In this document: positions 1 to 5,277 of the stretch, one piece after another
Layout: every line of letters begins with the position of its first letter
Position numbering within the stretch: position 1 is the stretch's first letter
Source of the DNA: Acidobacteriota bacterium
GTDB taxonomy: Bacteria; Acidobacteriota; Vicinamibacteria; Vicinamibacterales; CAVVIG01
DNA: 5,402 nucleotides
NCBI GenBank assembly: GCA_003222555.1
Contig: QHWL01000406.1
Coordinates: 1 to 5,402, forward strand
Reading direction: 5' to 3'
Program-made: the position numbers and the translations under genes
Notes under the pieces: generated by a model
Databases searched by the model: none
What the model was told of the DNA's origin: nothing
What the model saw: only the letters and a program-made list of their open reading frames with translations

Positions 1-196
1 TGCCACGAGGGTAACTACTCGGTGACGAACACGCTCGCGAGTGCGCGCGCGGCAGAGAAGAGAGCCGCCGGGCAAGAGGCAGAAAAGGGTCGGAAGTGAT
101 CGAGCGGGCGGATCGTCTGCAACGAGGTGGATACTCAAGGTAGCGCTGTCATCGGCCGTTGGTGGGCAGATACACCCTGAATCCCCATATTCTCCT

Positions 197-450
197 AGCC
201 TCGACGAGCGGCAAATTCGCCAGATCCGGAAGCGCGCGCGAGACAGCGCACGCACCAAGTCCGAATCGATCACCAAGTCAGCCACCGGCTTGGACATGAT
301 CGTCATGAGAACACACACCTTCTCGAAAGCGGGTACGACATCCGCACGGTCCAGGAGCTCCTCGGCCACGCCGACGTCAGCACGACGATGATCTATACCC
401 GCGTCCTCAACCGGGGCGGGCTGGGGGTGAAGAGCTCACTCGATCGGTAG
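197..450 (+). pseudogene. Relic of an integron-type tyrosine recombinase, C-terminal part, frameshifted
   Basis: Seen: from 313 to the TAG at 448-450 one frame reads [19 protein letters not shown], then [27 protein letters not shown] and stop. This is the hallmark C-terminus of integron integrases (IntI) and close relatives, with the late catalytic His in LLGH and the nucleophile Tyr at codon 394-396. The upstream homologous part, SLDERQIRQ through ITKSAT (about 197-283), lies in a different frame. The expected HTFRHSFATHLLE block, which carries the HxxR catalytic pair, is not present intact in either frame. No start, no N-terminal SAM-like domain and no first catalytic Arg box can be recognised in 1-196. 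Family knowledge: IntI proteins are about 320-340 residues and recombine attI and attC sites. Inference: this is a dead fragment of a once complete integrase. The family call is firm; the left boundary is approximate. Confidence 0.85.
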
Positions 451-457
451 TAGCGAT

Positions 458-483
458 GTTTACGCGCCGCTCCTTCGCAATGA
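458..483 (+). repeat. Imperfect direct repeat, copy A (GTTTAC ... CGCAATGA)
   Basis: This 26-base block starts with GTTTAC and ends with CGCAATGA, with a GC-rich centre. It matches 512-536 at both ends and partly in the centre, with one length difference. It begins 8 bases after the stop codon of the integrase relic. The function is unknown; it could be a decayed recombination or regulator site, or chance. Confidence 0.45.
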
Positions 484-511
484 AGCAGCGCATCCAAGGG
501 CGAGCCGCCAC

Positions 512-536
512 GTTTACTTGCGAGCGCTCGCAATGA
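512..536 (+). repeat. Imperfect direct repeat, copy B, overlapping a palindrome
   Basis: This is a 25-base block, GTTTAC ... CGCAATGA, 54 bases downstream of copy A. Unlike copy A, its centre is a perfect palindrome (518-533), so copy B can form a strong stem. Confidence 0.45.
518..533. repeat. Perfect 16-bp palindrome
   Basis: TTGCGAGCGCTCGCAA equals its own reverse complement. The flanking bases (C at 517, T at 534) do not extend the symmetry. A perfect 16-bp palindrome is a typical shape for a dimeric regulator operator or a recombinase/replication site. No gene start lies next to it, so no role is assigned. Confidence 0.7.
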
Positions 537-645
537 TCCACGTTTCTGCAGGTATTGCTGGCGGCTGGATTCTCTCCGCGCAAGTGCTAACCATGCGTGC
601 CAACAGTGGGATGAAAACCGAGAGACGCCTTTTTCCGCCGTATGT

Positions 646-656
646 ATCATTGCGAG
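646..656 (-). repeat. Inverted copy of the CTCGCAATGAT motif
   Basis: ATCATTGCGAG here is the exact reverse complement of CTCGCAATGAT at 527-537. The two 11-bp arms enclose 108 bases. No target-site duplication is visible outside the arms, so a miniature transposable element is possible but unsupported. Confidence 0.5.
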
Positions 657-786
657 ATGGCGCGAGCGGTCTACTCCAATACTAGTTGGCCTTGACTCTG
701 AAGCTTAAGCGCGACCCGGCACGTGTCCAGCACACGACCGGCGTTGATCCAATGCCAAGTTCAGCGTCCACATCGATTTCTAGGAT

Positions 787-2028
787 TCACTTTTTGAAGG
801 CTTCGAGAAACTTCGCGGTGTCGGAGTAGCCGTTTCGCACCGCGTGATTCCACGCCGTGCGGCCGGTCTTGTCCGCCGAATCGGGATCCGCTCCCTTGTC
901 GAGCAGCACCTTCACGATGGCGGTGTCGCCGGTTGCCGCGGCGCCCATGAGGGGCGTCAGTCCGTCACCGTCGATGGCTTTTACGTCGGCGCCTGCCGCC
1001 AGCAGGAACTCGACCATGCCGATCTGGTGCTCGTGCGCCGCTGCGAGCAACGCCGTGGTCTCCCCGCCGTCTTTCGCGTCCACGGCGACGCCCTGCGTCA
1101 GCAGCGCTTTCACGAGGGGCATCTGTCCCTTTCGTGCCGCTGCCACCAGGAGGTCCTCGCGGCCTTTCCGCGCTCCAGCCTTCAGGAGCATCTCGCCGAT
1201 GTCGAGGTAGCCCTTCGATGCCGCGTAGACCAGCGCGGTATAGCCGCTCATATCCGCGGTTTCGACATCCATGTGGCTGGCCAGCAGGGCGCTCACCACC
1301 GCAGCAGCGCCGCTGAAGGTAGCGGCCATGAGAGTCGTGCGCCCGCGTTGATCCTTCACGGTCAGGTCGGCGCCCGTCGCCAGCAGCGACCGCACGATGC
1401 CGACATGCCCGCCGTAAGCCGCGGCCATCATGGCGTTCAGGCCGTCATGAGTCTTGGCGTTGACGTCGGCGCCGCGCGCGATGAGAAGAAGAAGAGCATC
1501 TGTGTGGTTCGCTGACGCAGCGGCCATCAGAGGCGTGATCCCCTCCTTGTCGCCCAGCCCGACCTTCGCGCCTGCGTCGACCAGCGCCCGGACCACATCG
1601 GTTCGACCCTGCTGCGCGGCGGCCATGAGCGGTGTGACGCCCTCCCTGTCGCCCGCGTCCACGGCGGCGCCCCTGGCGACGAGGAGCTTTACGACCTCGA
1701 CTCGTCCGTACAAGGCTGCGCGAAGCAGCGCGGTCTCGCCCGATTCAGATTGAACGTTGACCTTCGCGCCACCTGCCGCGAGCAGCGTCTGGACAATTTC
1801 GACCTCGCCGTCCATCGCGGCCCGCATCAGCGGCGTCACGCCTTCCGGGTTCGTGGCGTTCACATCGGCCCCCGTCGAGAGCGTCCGCCGGACCTCGTTG
1901 ACGTCTCGGAGCGCGATCGCTCGAAAGAGCGGCGCCGTCGGATCGTCGGGATCGCTCGCTTTCCGATCAGGCTGCTGACCCTGAAGGGTCAACGCAAGCG
2001 CGAGGGTGATGGGTACCGCTAGCAACAT
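787..2028 (-). CDS. Exported ankyrin-repeat protein
   Basis: 413 residues with the start chosen here. An N-terminal hydrophobic stretch (MLLAVPITLALALTLQG) suggests export. A short polar linker follows, then from about residue 33 to the C-terminus roughly twelve consecutive ankyrin repeats with the TPLMxAAxxGxxxIVxxLLxxGADVxAxDxxG pattern (VTPLMRAA, ITPLMAAA, LTPLMGAA; GADVNA recurs). Repeat 8 is short, lacking its hairpin-loop end before repeat 9, and the last repeat is degenerate and caps the array. Ankyrin arrays bind other proteins and have no catalytic role by themselves; no enzyme domain is present, so the partner is unknown. The site of action is probably the periplasm or cell surface. 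Start: ATG at 2028 has AGGAAGG 8 bases upstream. The frame is open further, with GTG at 2061 (adding an Arg/Lys-rich n-region, VRAVLARKVQA, better for a signal peptide, but no Shine-Dalgarno) and ATG at 2133. Divergent from the winged-helix remnant. Family call firm, start moderate. Confidence 0.92.
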   Translation of the reverse strand: MLLAVPITLALALTLQGQQPDRKASDPDDPTAPLFRAIALRDVNEVRRTLSTGADVNATNPEGVTPLMRAAMDGEVEIVQTLLAAGGAKVNVQSESGETALLRAALYGRVEVVKLLVARGAAVDAGDREGVTPLMAAAQQGRTDVVRALVDAGAKVGLGDKEGITPLMAAASANHTDALLLLIARGADVNAKTHDGLNAMMAAAYGGHVGIVRSLLATGADLTVKDQRGRTTLMAATFSGAAAVVSALLASHMDVETADMSGYTALVYAASKGYLDIGEMLLKAGARKGREDLLVAAARKGQMPLVKALLTQGVAVDAKDGGETTALLAAAHEHQIGMVEFLLAAGADVKAIDGDGLTPLMGAAATGDTAIVKVLLDKGADPDSADKTGRTAWNHAVRNGYSDTAKFLEAFKK

Positions 2029-2036
2029 TGCCTGGA

Positions 2037-2043
2037 CCTTCCT
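2037..2043 (-). promoter_or_regulatory. Ribosome binding site deciding the ankyrin gene start
   Basis: On the minus strand AGGAAGG lies 8 bases before the ATG at 2028-2026. No comparable site precedes GTG 2061 or ATG 2133, which favours the shorter protein. Against it, the resulting signal peptide has no positive residue before its hydrophobic core. Confidence 0.6.
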
Positions 2044-2273
2044 GGCAAGAACAGCCCGCACCGGGGAATCGTCGCGGTCATGCTCGCAGCCGCCGGACCG
2101 GATCGTCGAAGTCATTCTCGCACACACGGTCATCTCAACGGCGAACAGGTCCTGGCCTACGATACTGACCCGCCCTATTGTCGAGGAAAAGTAGACGCGG
2201 AGGCCGGCCCCGTCGTCCGAGGCATCAGACTCGACCCACGCCGCGATTCTGGAGACGCTACGCTAGGAACCCA

Positions 2274-2284
2274 CGTTGATTTCA
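2274..2284 (+). repeat. 11-bp direct repeat, first copy (CGTTGATTTCA)
   Basis: CGTTGATTTCA occurs here and again exactly at 2311-2321, 37 bases start to start, inside the divergent promoter region. Paired identical sites in such a place could be operator half-sites, but the 37-base spacing is not a whole number of helical turns. Confidence 0.45.
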
Positions 2285-2310
2285 CCTTCTCCCTACGTTC
2301 TCAGATAAGT

Positions 2311-2321
2311 CGTTGATTTCA
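2311..2321 (+). repeat. 11-bp direct repeat, second copy (CGTTGATTTCA)
   Basis: Exact second copy of the 2274-2284 motif. It ends 9 bases before the GC-rich inverted repeat at 2331. Confidence 0.45.
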
Positions 2322-2330
2322 GAGGGAAAA

Positions 2331-2349
2331 CGGCCGCAAACGGCGGCCG
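2331..2349. repeat. GC-rich inverted repeat upstream of a possible -10 box
   Basis: CGGCCGC (2331-2337) and GCGGCCG (2343-2349) are perfect complements around the loop AAACG. No T-run follows, so it does not look like a factor-independent terminator for the plus strand. It covers the position where a -35 box would be expected for the TAGAAT at 2359, so an operator role is possible. Confidence 0.5.
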
Positions 2350-2358
2350 CTCGCGTGC

Positions 2359-2364
2359 TAGAAT
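2359..2364 (+). promoter_or_regulatory. Possible -10 element for the winged-helix remnant and DinB-like gene
   Basis: TAGAAT matches the sigma-70 -10 consensus TATAAT at 5 of 6 positions. A transcript would begin about 2371, four bases before the ATG at 2375, so the first gene would be almost leaderless; this agrees with the lack of a Shine-Dalgarno there. No good -35 box exists at 16-18 bases, which lowers confidence. Confidence 0.35.
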
Positions 2365-2374
2365 CGTGCGCCTG

Positions 2375-2572
2375 ATGGCCCCCGGCTCTCACGCCAGCTC
2401 GATTTTCACGTTCAGCGATTTGGAGCTCGATTGTCGGTCTCGCGAGCTACGAAAACGCGGGCTGAAGCTTCGGGTTCTGCAGCAACCATTTCAAGTGTTG
2501 TCGACGTTGGTGGTCGCGGCAGGAGACGTCGTCATGCGGGAAGAACTGGGATGGCGGTTTAAGTGTCGTTGA
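2375..2572 (+). pseudogene. Truncated winged-helix (OmpR/CadC C-terminal type) transcriptional regulator
   Basis: 65 codons from ATG 2375. FTFSDLELDCRSRELRKRG, then LKLRVLQQPFQVLSTLV and GDVVMREEL match the opening beta-sheet, first helix and following helix of the Trans_reg_C winged-helix domain, in the form common in Acidobacteriota regulators (F..D...RELR..G....LQ.QPFQVL..L....G.VV.REEL). Homology ends at REEL (about 2548). The rest of the domain, including the recognition helix and wing (usually LWP..TFVDFDHGLN...KRLR), is missing, as is any sensor or TolB/TPR part. The last residues, GWRFKCR, are unrelated and the TGA at 2570-2572 abuts the next gene's ribosome binding site. Without a recognition helix it should not bind DNA specifically. 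It may survive only as a leader for the downstream gene. GTG at 2366 is an alternative start. Confidence 0.75.
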
Positions 2573-2578
2573 AAGGAG
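2572..2578 (+). promoter_or_regulatory. Ribosome binding site of the DinB-like gene
   Basis: AAAGGAG lies 7 bases before ATG 2586, a near-ideal Shine-Dalgarno sequence. Its first base is the last base of the upstream stub's TGA stop, so ribosomes ending on the stub stop directly on this site. This arrangement allows translational coupling. Confidence 0.8.
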
Positions 2579-2585
2579 ACGACCA

Positions 2586-3167
2586 ATGAAGCGAGTTACT
2601 TGCATTGCAGCGGGACTGATGCTGTTTGCGGTGTCGTCTGCTGCCCAGGCGCCGGCGGCAGGGCAGAAAGTGGGGCTCGCGACCAGCCTGCAACGCGCCT
2701 ACGGTACCCTCAAGGGGAACCTCACGCAGGCGGCCGAGAAGATGCCCGAGGCCAACTACGGATTCAAGCCGGCTTCCGACCCCGATCTTCGTACGTATGG
2801 CCAGTGGATCGGCCACCAAGCCGACAACCAGTTCATCAACTGCGCCACCATCAAGGGCGTGCCGAACCCGAACCCTCCCCAGAGCAACGAGAAGAAGGCG
2901 ACCAAGACTGATTTGGTCAAAGCACTGGCCGACGCGTTCGCGTTCTGCGACGCTGCGATTTCGGCTCTGACCGACCAGAGCGCGCTGCAGATGGTCAAGC
3001 AAGGAGAGGGCGAAACCGCGCGCGGCGGGGTGGTCTCCGCCCTGCTCTCGCACGGTCTCGAGTCGTACGGAATCGTCGTCGTTTATCTGCGCGCGAAGGG
3101 CATCGCGCCGCCCAACGCCGCCCCGGCGGGGGCGCGCGGTGGACGAGGCGGCCGCGGGGGGCAGTAG
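2586..3167 (+). CDS. Secreted DinB-like (DinB/YfiT four-helix) family protein
   Basis: 193 residues. A signal peptide is clear: MKR, hydrophobic core CIAAGLMLFAV, then SSAAQA with likely cleavage near residue 20-22. The mature part fits the DinB-like fold: a first helix (LQRAYGTLKGNLTQAAEKMP, 35-54), FKP at 60-62 (as in 'y.fkp'), RTYGQWIGHQADNQF with His77, and a last helix LLSHGLESYGIVVVYLR followed by the family-typical KGIAPP. In metal-binding members the last helix has HxxxH. Here His156 is kept but position 160 is Ser, so one of the three usual metal ligands appears lost. The C-terminus (PAGARGGRGGRGGQ) is a Gly/Arg-rich tail. Most DinB-like proteins are cytoplasmic thiol-dependent enzymes or of unknown function; this exported type has no assigned reaction. 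It probably shares a transcript with the winged-helix stub. Family call fairly sure, activity unknown. Confidence 0.88.
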   Translation: MKRVTCIAAGLMLFAVSSAAQAPAAGQKVGLATSLQRAYGTLKGNLTQAAEKMPEANYGFKPASDPDLRTYGQWIGHQADNQFINCATIKGVPNPNPPQSNEKKATKTDLVKALADAFAFCDAAISALTDQSALQMVKQGEGETARGGVVSALLSHGLESYGIVVVYLRAKGIAPPNAAPAGARGGRGGRGGQ

Positions 3168-3177
3168 AGCGCCCACT

Positions 3178-3193
3178 CGAAGACTTCGTTTTT
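3178..3193 (+). terminator. Weak candidate terminator after the DinB-like gene
   Basis: CGAAG-A-CTTCG is followed at once by five T residues (3189-3193), 11 bases after the DinB-like stop codon. The real stem can be only about four pairs with a three-base loop, so termination strength is doubtful. Confidence 0.3.
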
Positions 3194-3244
3194 CAAGGCG
3201 CCCCGCGGTGCGACAGCGAAGGGCCTGGAGTGTTGTTGTGTTGT

Positions 3245-3256
3245 CTTCGCGCGAAG
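3245..3256. repeat. Perfect 12-bp palindrome in the convergent spacer
   Basis: CTTCGCGCGAAG is its own reverse complement, placed between the 3' ends of the DinB-like gene and the S9 peptidase gene (27 bases past the latter's stop). It may form a stem on both transcripts, but no T-run follows on either strand. Confidence 0.4.
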
Positions 3257-3282
3257 TGTCAAGAGCGTCAATTGGCGGCCTC

Positions 3283-5277
3283 TCACGGCGACCAACGATC
3301 CAGATTATCGACATTATCGACAGGGACGGCGGAGATGGCGTCCGCCGGCGTGAAACGGAAAACGACACCATAGAAGAACAGCTCGGCTTCGAGGCATCGG
3401 GCGATCGTGTCTGCAATCCGGAATCCGTGCTGCTCGCCTTCGAACGCGAGGAGCGCCACGGGCAGACCCTTCGCCCGAACGGCATCGGCCATCTTCCGCG
3501 ACTGGTCCGGCGGCACCACCTGGTCCTCGAGGCCCTGAAACAGAATAAGCGGGCACGACAGCCTGTCCACGAAGTGGATGGGGGACCGCGCGCGATAGAC
3601 ATCCCGCCTGGCGGGGTACGGACCGACGAGTCGATCGAGGTACCGCGATTCAAACTTATGCGTGTCGCGCGTCATCGCCTCGAGATCGCTGATCCCGTAA
3701 TAACTTGCGCCCGCCTTGAACACGTCGGGGCGGAACGTCAGCGCGGCCAGCGTCGTGTCCCCTGCGCTGTTGCCGCGAATGATCAGGCGATCCGCGTCAG
3801 ATTTTCCTTGGGCCACCAGATGAGCCGCGGCGTTCACGCAGTCGGCGACATCCACGACCCCCCACTGTCCGTCGAGCCGTTGTCTATAGGCCCGGCCGTA
3901 GCCCGCGCTGCCGCCGTAGTTCACGCCTACCACGCCAAAGCCGCGACTCGTCCAGTACTGAAGCTCGAGATTCAGCGTGGGCCGGTGCATCGCCGTGGGA
4001 CCGCCGTGACTGATGACGATCAAGGGAGGCCGTTCGCCGGCGGGCGGCGTGAAATCACGATTGGTCGGCGGGTAGTAGAATGCGTGCGCGGTGAGGCCAC
4101 GTTCGGTCGGAACCTCGAGCGTCTCTGGCATCGAGAGATAGCCGGGATCGATCGTGAGCGTCGATGCCACTCGGATCGTCTCGACGGCTGCCGTCGCCAG
4201 AGTGAGCCGTACCACCGCGTCAGGGGCCCGCGACGAGCTTCCGATGAACACGGCATGCGTACGGCTTGCCGCGATGTTGTCGCTCGGCTCCACATCCACG
4301 TCAATGGGGACGAGCGCGCCGGACCCGACATCGATGCTCGCGAGCCGCCATCGTCCGTCGTCGAGGTACGTCGAGAGGAGGCGCGACCGGTCGGAGAAAG
4401 CCCAGGTTGAGGCGCCAAACACCCATTGGGCGCGACCGAACTCCGCCGCCATCGGGTGGACGGCCTCCACCTGCCCGGCGCGCAGACAGTAGAGATTCCA
4501 CCAGCCGCTGCGATCTGACACGAAGTACAGCGTCCCGTCGTCGGGAGACCACCCTGGCTGGAAGACGGACTCACCCACGCCGCCTGCGACCAGGGTCTGA
4601 TGCATGAGCCCACCGTCCGGGCCAACGTCCGCGGTCCACAGCTCGGTGCTGTCCCACGGCATGTCGGGATGGCGCCACGCCAGCCAGGCCAGGCGCGAGC
4701 CGTCGGGACTGAACTGCGGGCTCGAATAGAAATCGTGACCGGAGGCGATCACCGTCGCCGCCGCCGGCGGACCATCGAGCGCCACGCTCACAAGCGTCGT
4801 GACCGCTTCGCGATCCGTTGACGTGTGGTCCTCTTGCACGCAGACGAGTCGCGGCCGCCGAGGATCGACGGTGTAATCCGCGTAGCACCACTTACCGGCC
4901 GGCGTGAGCGGCTCTGGAACGCCGCCCGCCTCCAGCCGGTACACTCGCTGGTCCGCGAACTCCGAGAAGTAAATGGTCCGCCGCGACACAGTGTACGCTG
5001 CGCCACCGTACTCGTGGACACGGGTTCGCACGTTGGTCCCGATGGGAGTGACGTCGGCGATCCGACCGTGCGGGCTGCGCGTGACCACCACGCTACGCCC
5101 GCCCTCCTCCGGCCTTCGTTCGAGCCAGTACAGATCGTCGCCGTCGAGGATGACCCGGCTCAGTTGCACGCCACCAGCGGCGACGCTGCGGGCTGACAGT
5201 GGTGACGTCCACGTGCCGTACGGCGCGGTGATCGGCCCGAGTCCAGGGGCCTCGATGATGGGGCGTGACGCGCTCAC
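3283..5277 (-). CDS. S9-family serine peptidase (prolyl oligopeptidase / acylaminoacyl-peptidase type)
   Basis: 664 residues, normal length for the family. No signal peptide is visible, so it is probably cytoplasmic, cleaving short peptides. Residues 18-24 (APYGTWT) and SP at 25-26 are the usual opening. About 40-370 is a beta-propeller with blade motifs such as HEYGG (88-92), FSPDGSRLAWLAW (189-201) and WSPDDGTLYFVSD (243-255). About 385-640 is the alpha/beta hydrolase domain: oxyanion HGGP (424-427), GVNYGGSAGYGRAYR (451-465), nucleophile Ser504 in RGNSAGDTTL, Asp585 in GLEDQVVP and His617 in EGEQHGF. Relatives usually read RGGSAGGYTTL; here the elbow is one residue shorter and the second Gly and the Tyr are replaced by Asp507, so activity may be altered. 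The C-terminus FTPADAI is typical; the last 14 residues (VPVDNVDNLDRWSP) look extended. The start is GTG, overlapping the previous stop (GTGA), without a Shine-Dalgarno, suggesting translational coupling. Confidence 0.95.
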   Translation of the reverse strand: MSASRPIIEAPGLGPITAPYGTWTSPLSARSVAAGGVQLSRVILDGDDLYWLERRPEEGGRSVVVTRSPHGRIADVTPIGTNVRTRVHEYGGAAYTVSRRTIYFSEFADQRVYRLEAGGVPEPLTPAGKWCYADYTVDPRRPRLVCVQEDHTSTDREAVTTLVSVALDGPPAAATVIASGHDFYSSPQFSPDGSRLAWLAWRHPDMPWDSTELWTADVGPDGGLMHQTLVAGGVGESVFQPGWSPDDGTLYFVSDRSGWWNLYCLRAGQVEAVHPMAAEFGRAQWVFGASTWAFSDRSRLLSTYLDDGRWRLASIDVGSGALVPIDVDVEPSDNIAASRTHAVFIGSSSRAPDAVVRLTLATAAVETIRVASTLTIDPGYLSMPETLEVPTERGLTAHAFYYPPTNRDFTPPAGERPPLIVISHGGPTAMHRPTLNLELQYWTSRGFGVVGVNYGGSAGYGRAYRQRLDGQWGVVDVADCVNAAAHLVAQGKSDADRLIIRGNSAGDTTLAALTFRPDVFKAGASYYGISDLEAMTRDTHKFESRYLDRLVGPYPARRDVYRARSPIHFVDRLSCPLILFQGLEDQVVPPDQSRKMADAVRAKGLPVALLAFEGEQHGFRIADTIARCLEAELFFYGVVFRFTPADAISAVPVDNVDNLDRWSP
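3304..3321. repeat. Two tandem 9-bp units at the 3' end of the S9 peptidase gene
   Basis: ATTATCGAC is repeated exactly twice head to tail. On the coding (minus) strand it encodes VDN-VDN near the peptidase C-terminus. The AT content is higher than in the surrounding coding sequence. It could be a short remnant of a 9-bp minisatellite of the (VDN)n kind. Confidence 0.6.

Larger units (their letters stand above)
451..786. other. Gene-free stretch between integrase relic and ankyrin gene
   Basis: No convincing coding region on either strand. The one longer open frame here (393-650, minus) overlaps the integrase relic antisense and has low-complexity, Arg/Ser-rich content without recognisable motifs. 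The stretch contains three related copies of a TCGCAATGA-type motif, a 16-bp perfect palindrome at 518-533, and two short hairpins at 722-736 (CGTGT/ACACG) and 740-756 (GGCGTTG/CAATGCC). I looked for integron attC sites (RYYYAAC ... GTTRRRY) and found none that fit. The hairpins lie downstream of the ankyrin gene, but neither has a T-run on the minus strand, so no terminator is called. Confidence 0.6.
2044..2358. other. Divergent intergenic region
   Basis: This region separates the leftward ankyrin gene from the rightward winged-helix/DinB pair. Short open frames on the plus strand (for example 2006-2194 and 2080-2316) show no domain, no ribosome binding site and no conserved motif. The region contains an 11-bp direct repeat and a GC-rich inverted repeat, listed separately. 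I could not find a convincing -35/-10 pair for the ankyrin gene on the minus strand. Confidence 0.55.

Noticed and set aside
41..391. 116-codon open frame on the plus strand at the left end
   Set aside because: Only its later part resembles the integrase, in the wrong frame relative to the conserved C-terminus. The first 50 residues have no recognisable domain. It is best described as part of the frameshifted relic, not a gene.
393..650. 85-codon minus-strand open frame
   Set aside because: Antisense to the conserved end of the integrase relic and running into repeat-bearing non-coding DNA; no motif and no good ribosome binding site seen.
722..756. Two short hairpins as terminator of the ankyrin gene
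   Set aside because: No T-run follows them on the minus strand, and the second has an A-C mismatch on that strand.
560..760. Possible integron attC site (GCTAAC, GCCAAC and GTTGG fragments; hairpin at 740-756)
   Set aside because: No RYYYAAC/GTTRRRY pair at proper spacing. In addition, cassettes lie on the start-codon side of an integrase gene, whereas this region follows its stop.
844..1515. 223-codon plus-strand open frame across the ankyrin gene
   Set aside because: Shadow of the repetitive ankyrin coding sequence on the opposite strand; its apparent repeats mirror the ankyrin codons.
1000..2000. Regularly spaced repeated DNA motifs, considered as a CRISPR or minisatellite array
   Set aside because: The period of about 99 bases and the diverged units are explained by 33-residue ankyrin repeats.
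2559..3653. 364-codon minus-strand open frame
   Set aside because: Antisense to the well-supported DinB-like gene and out of frame with the S9 peptidase; Arg/Ser-rich shadow typical of GC-rich DNA.
3139..4410. 423-codon plus-strand open frame
   Set aside because: Antisense to the S9 peptidase, whose catalytic motifs are unmistakable; Arg-rich and without motifs.
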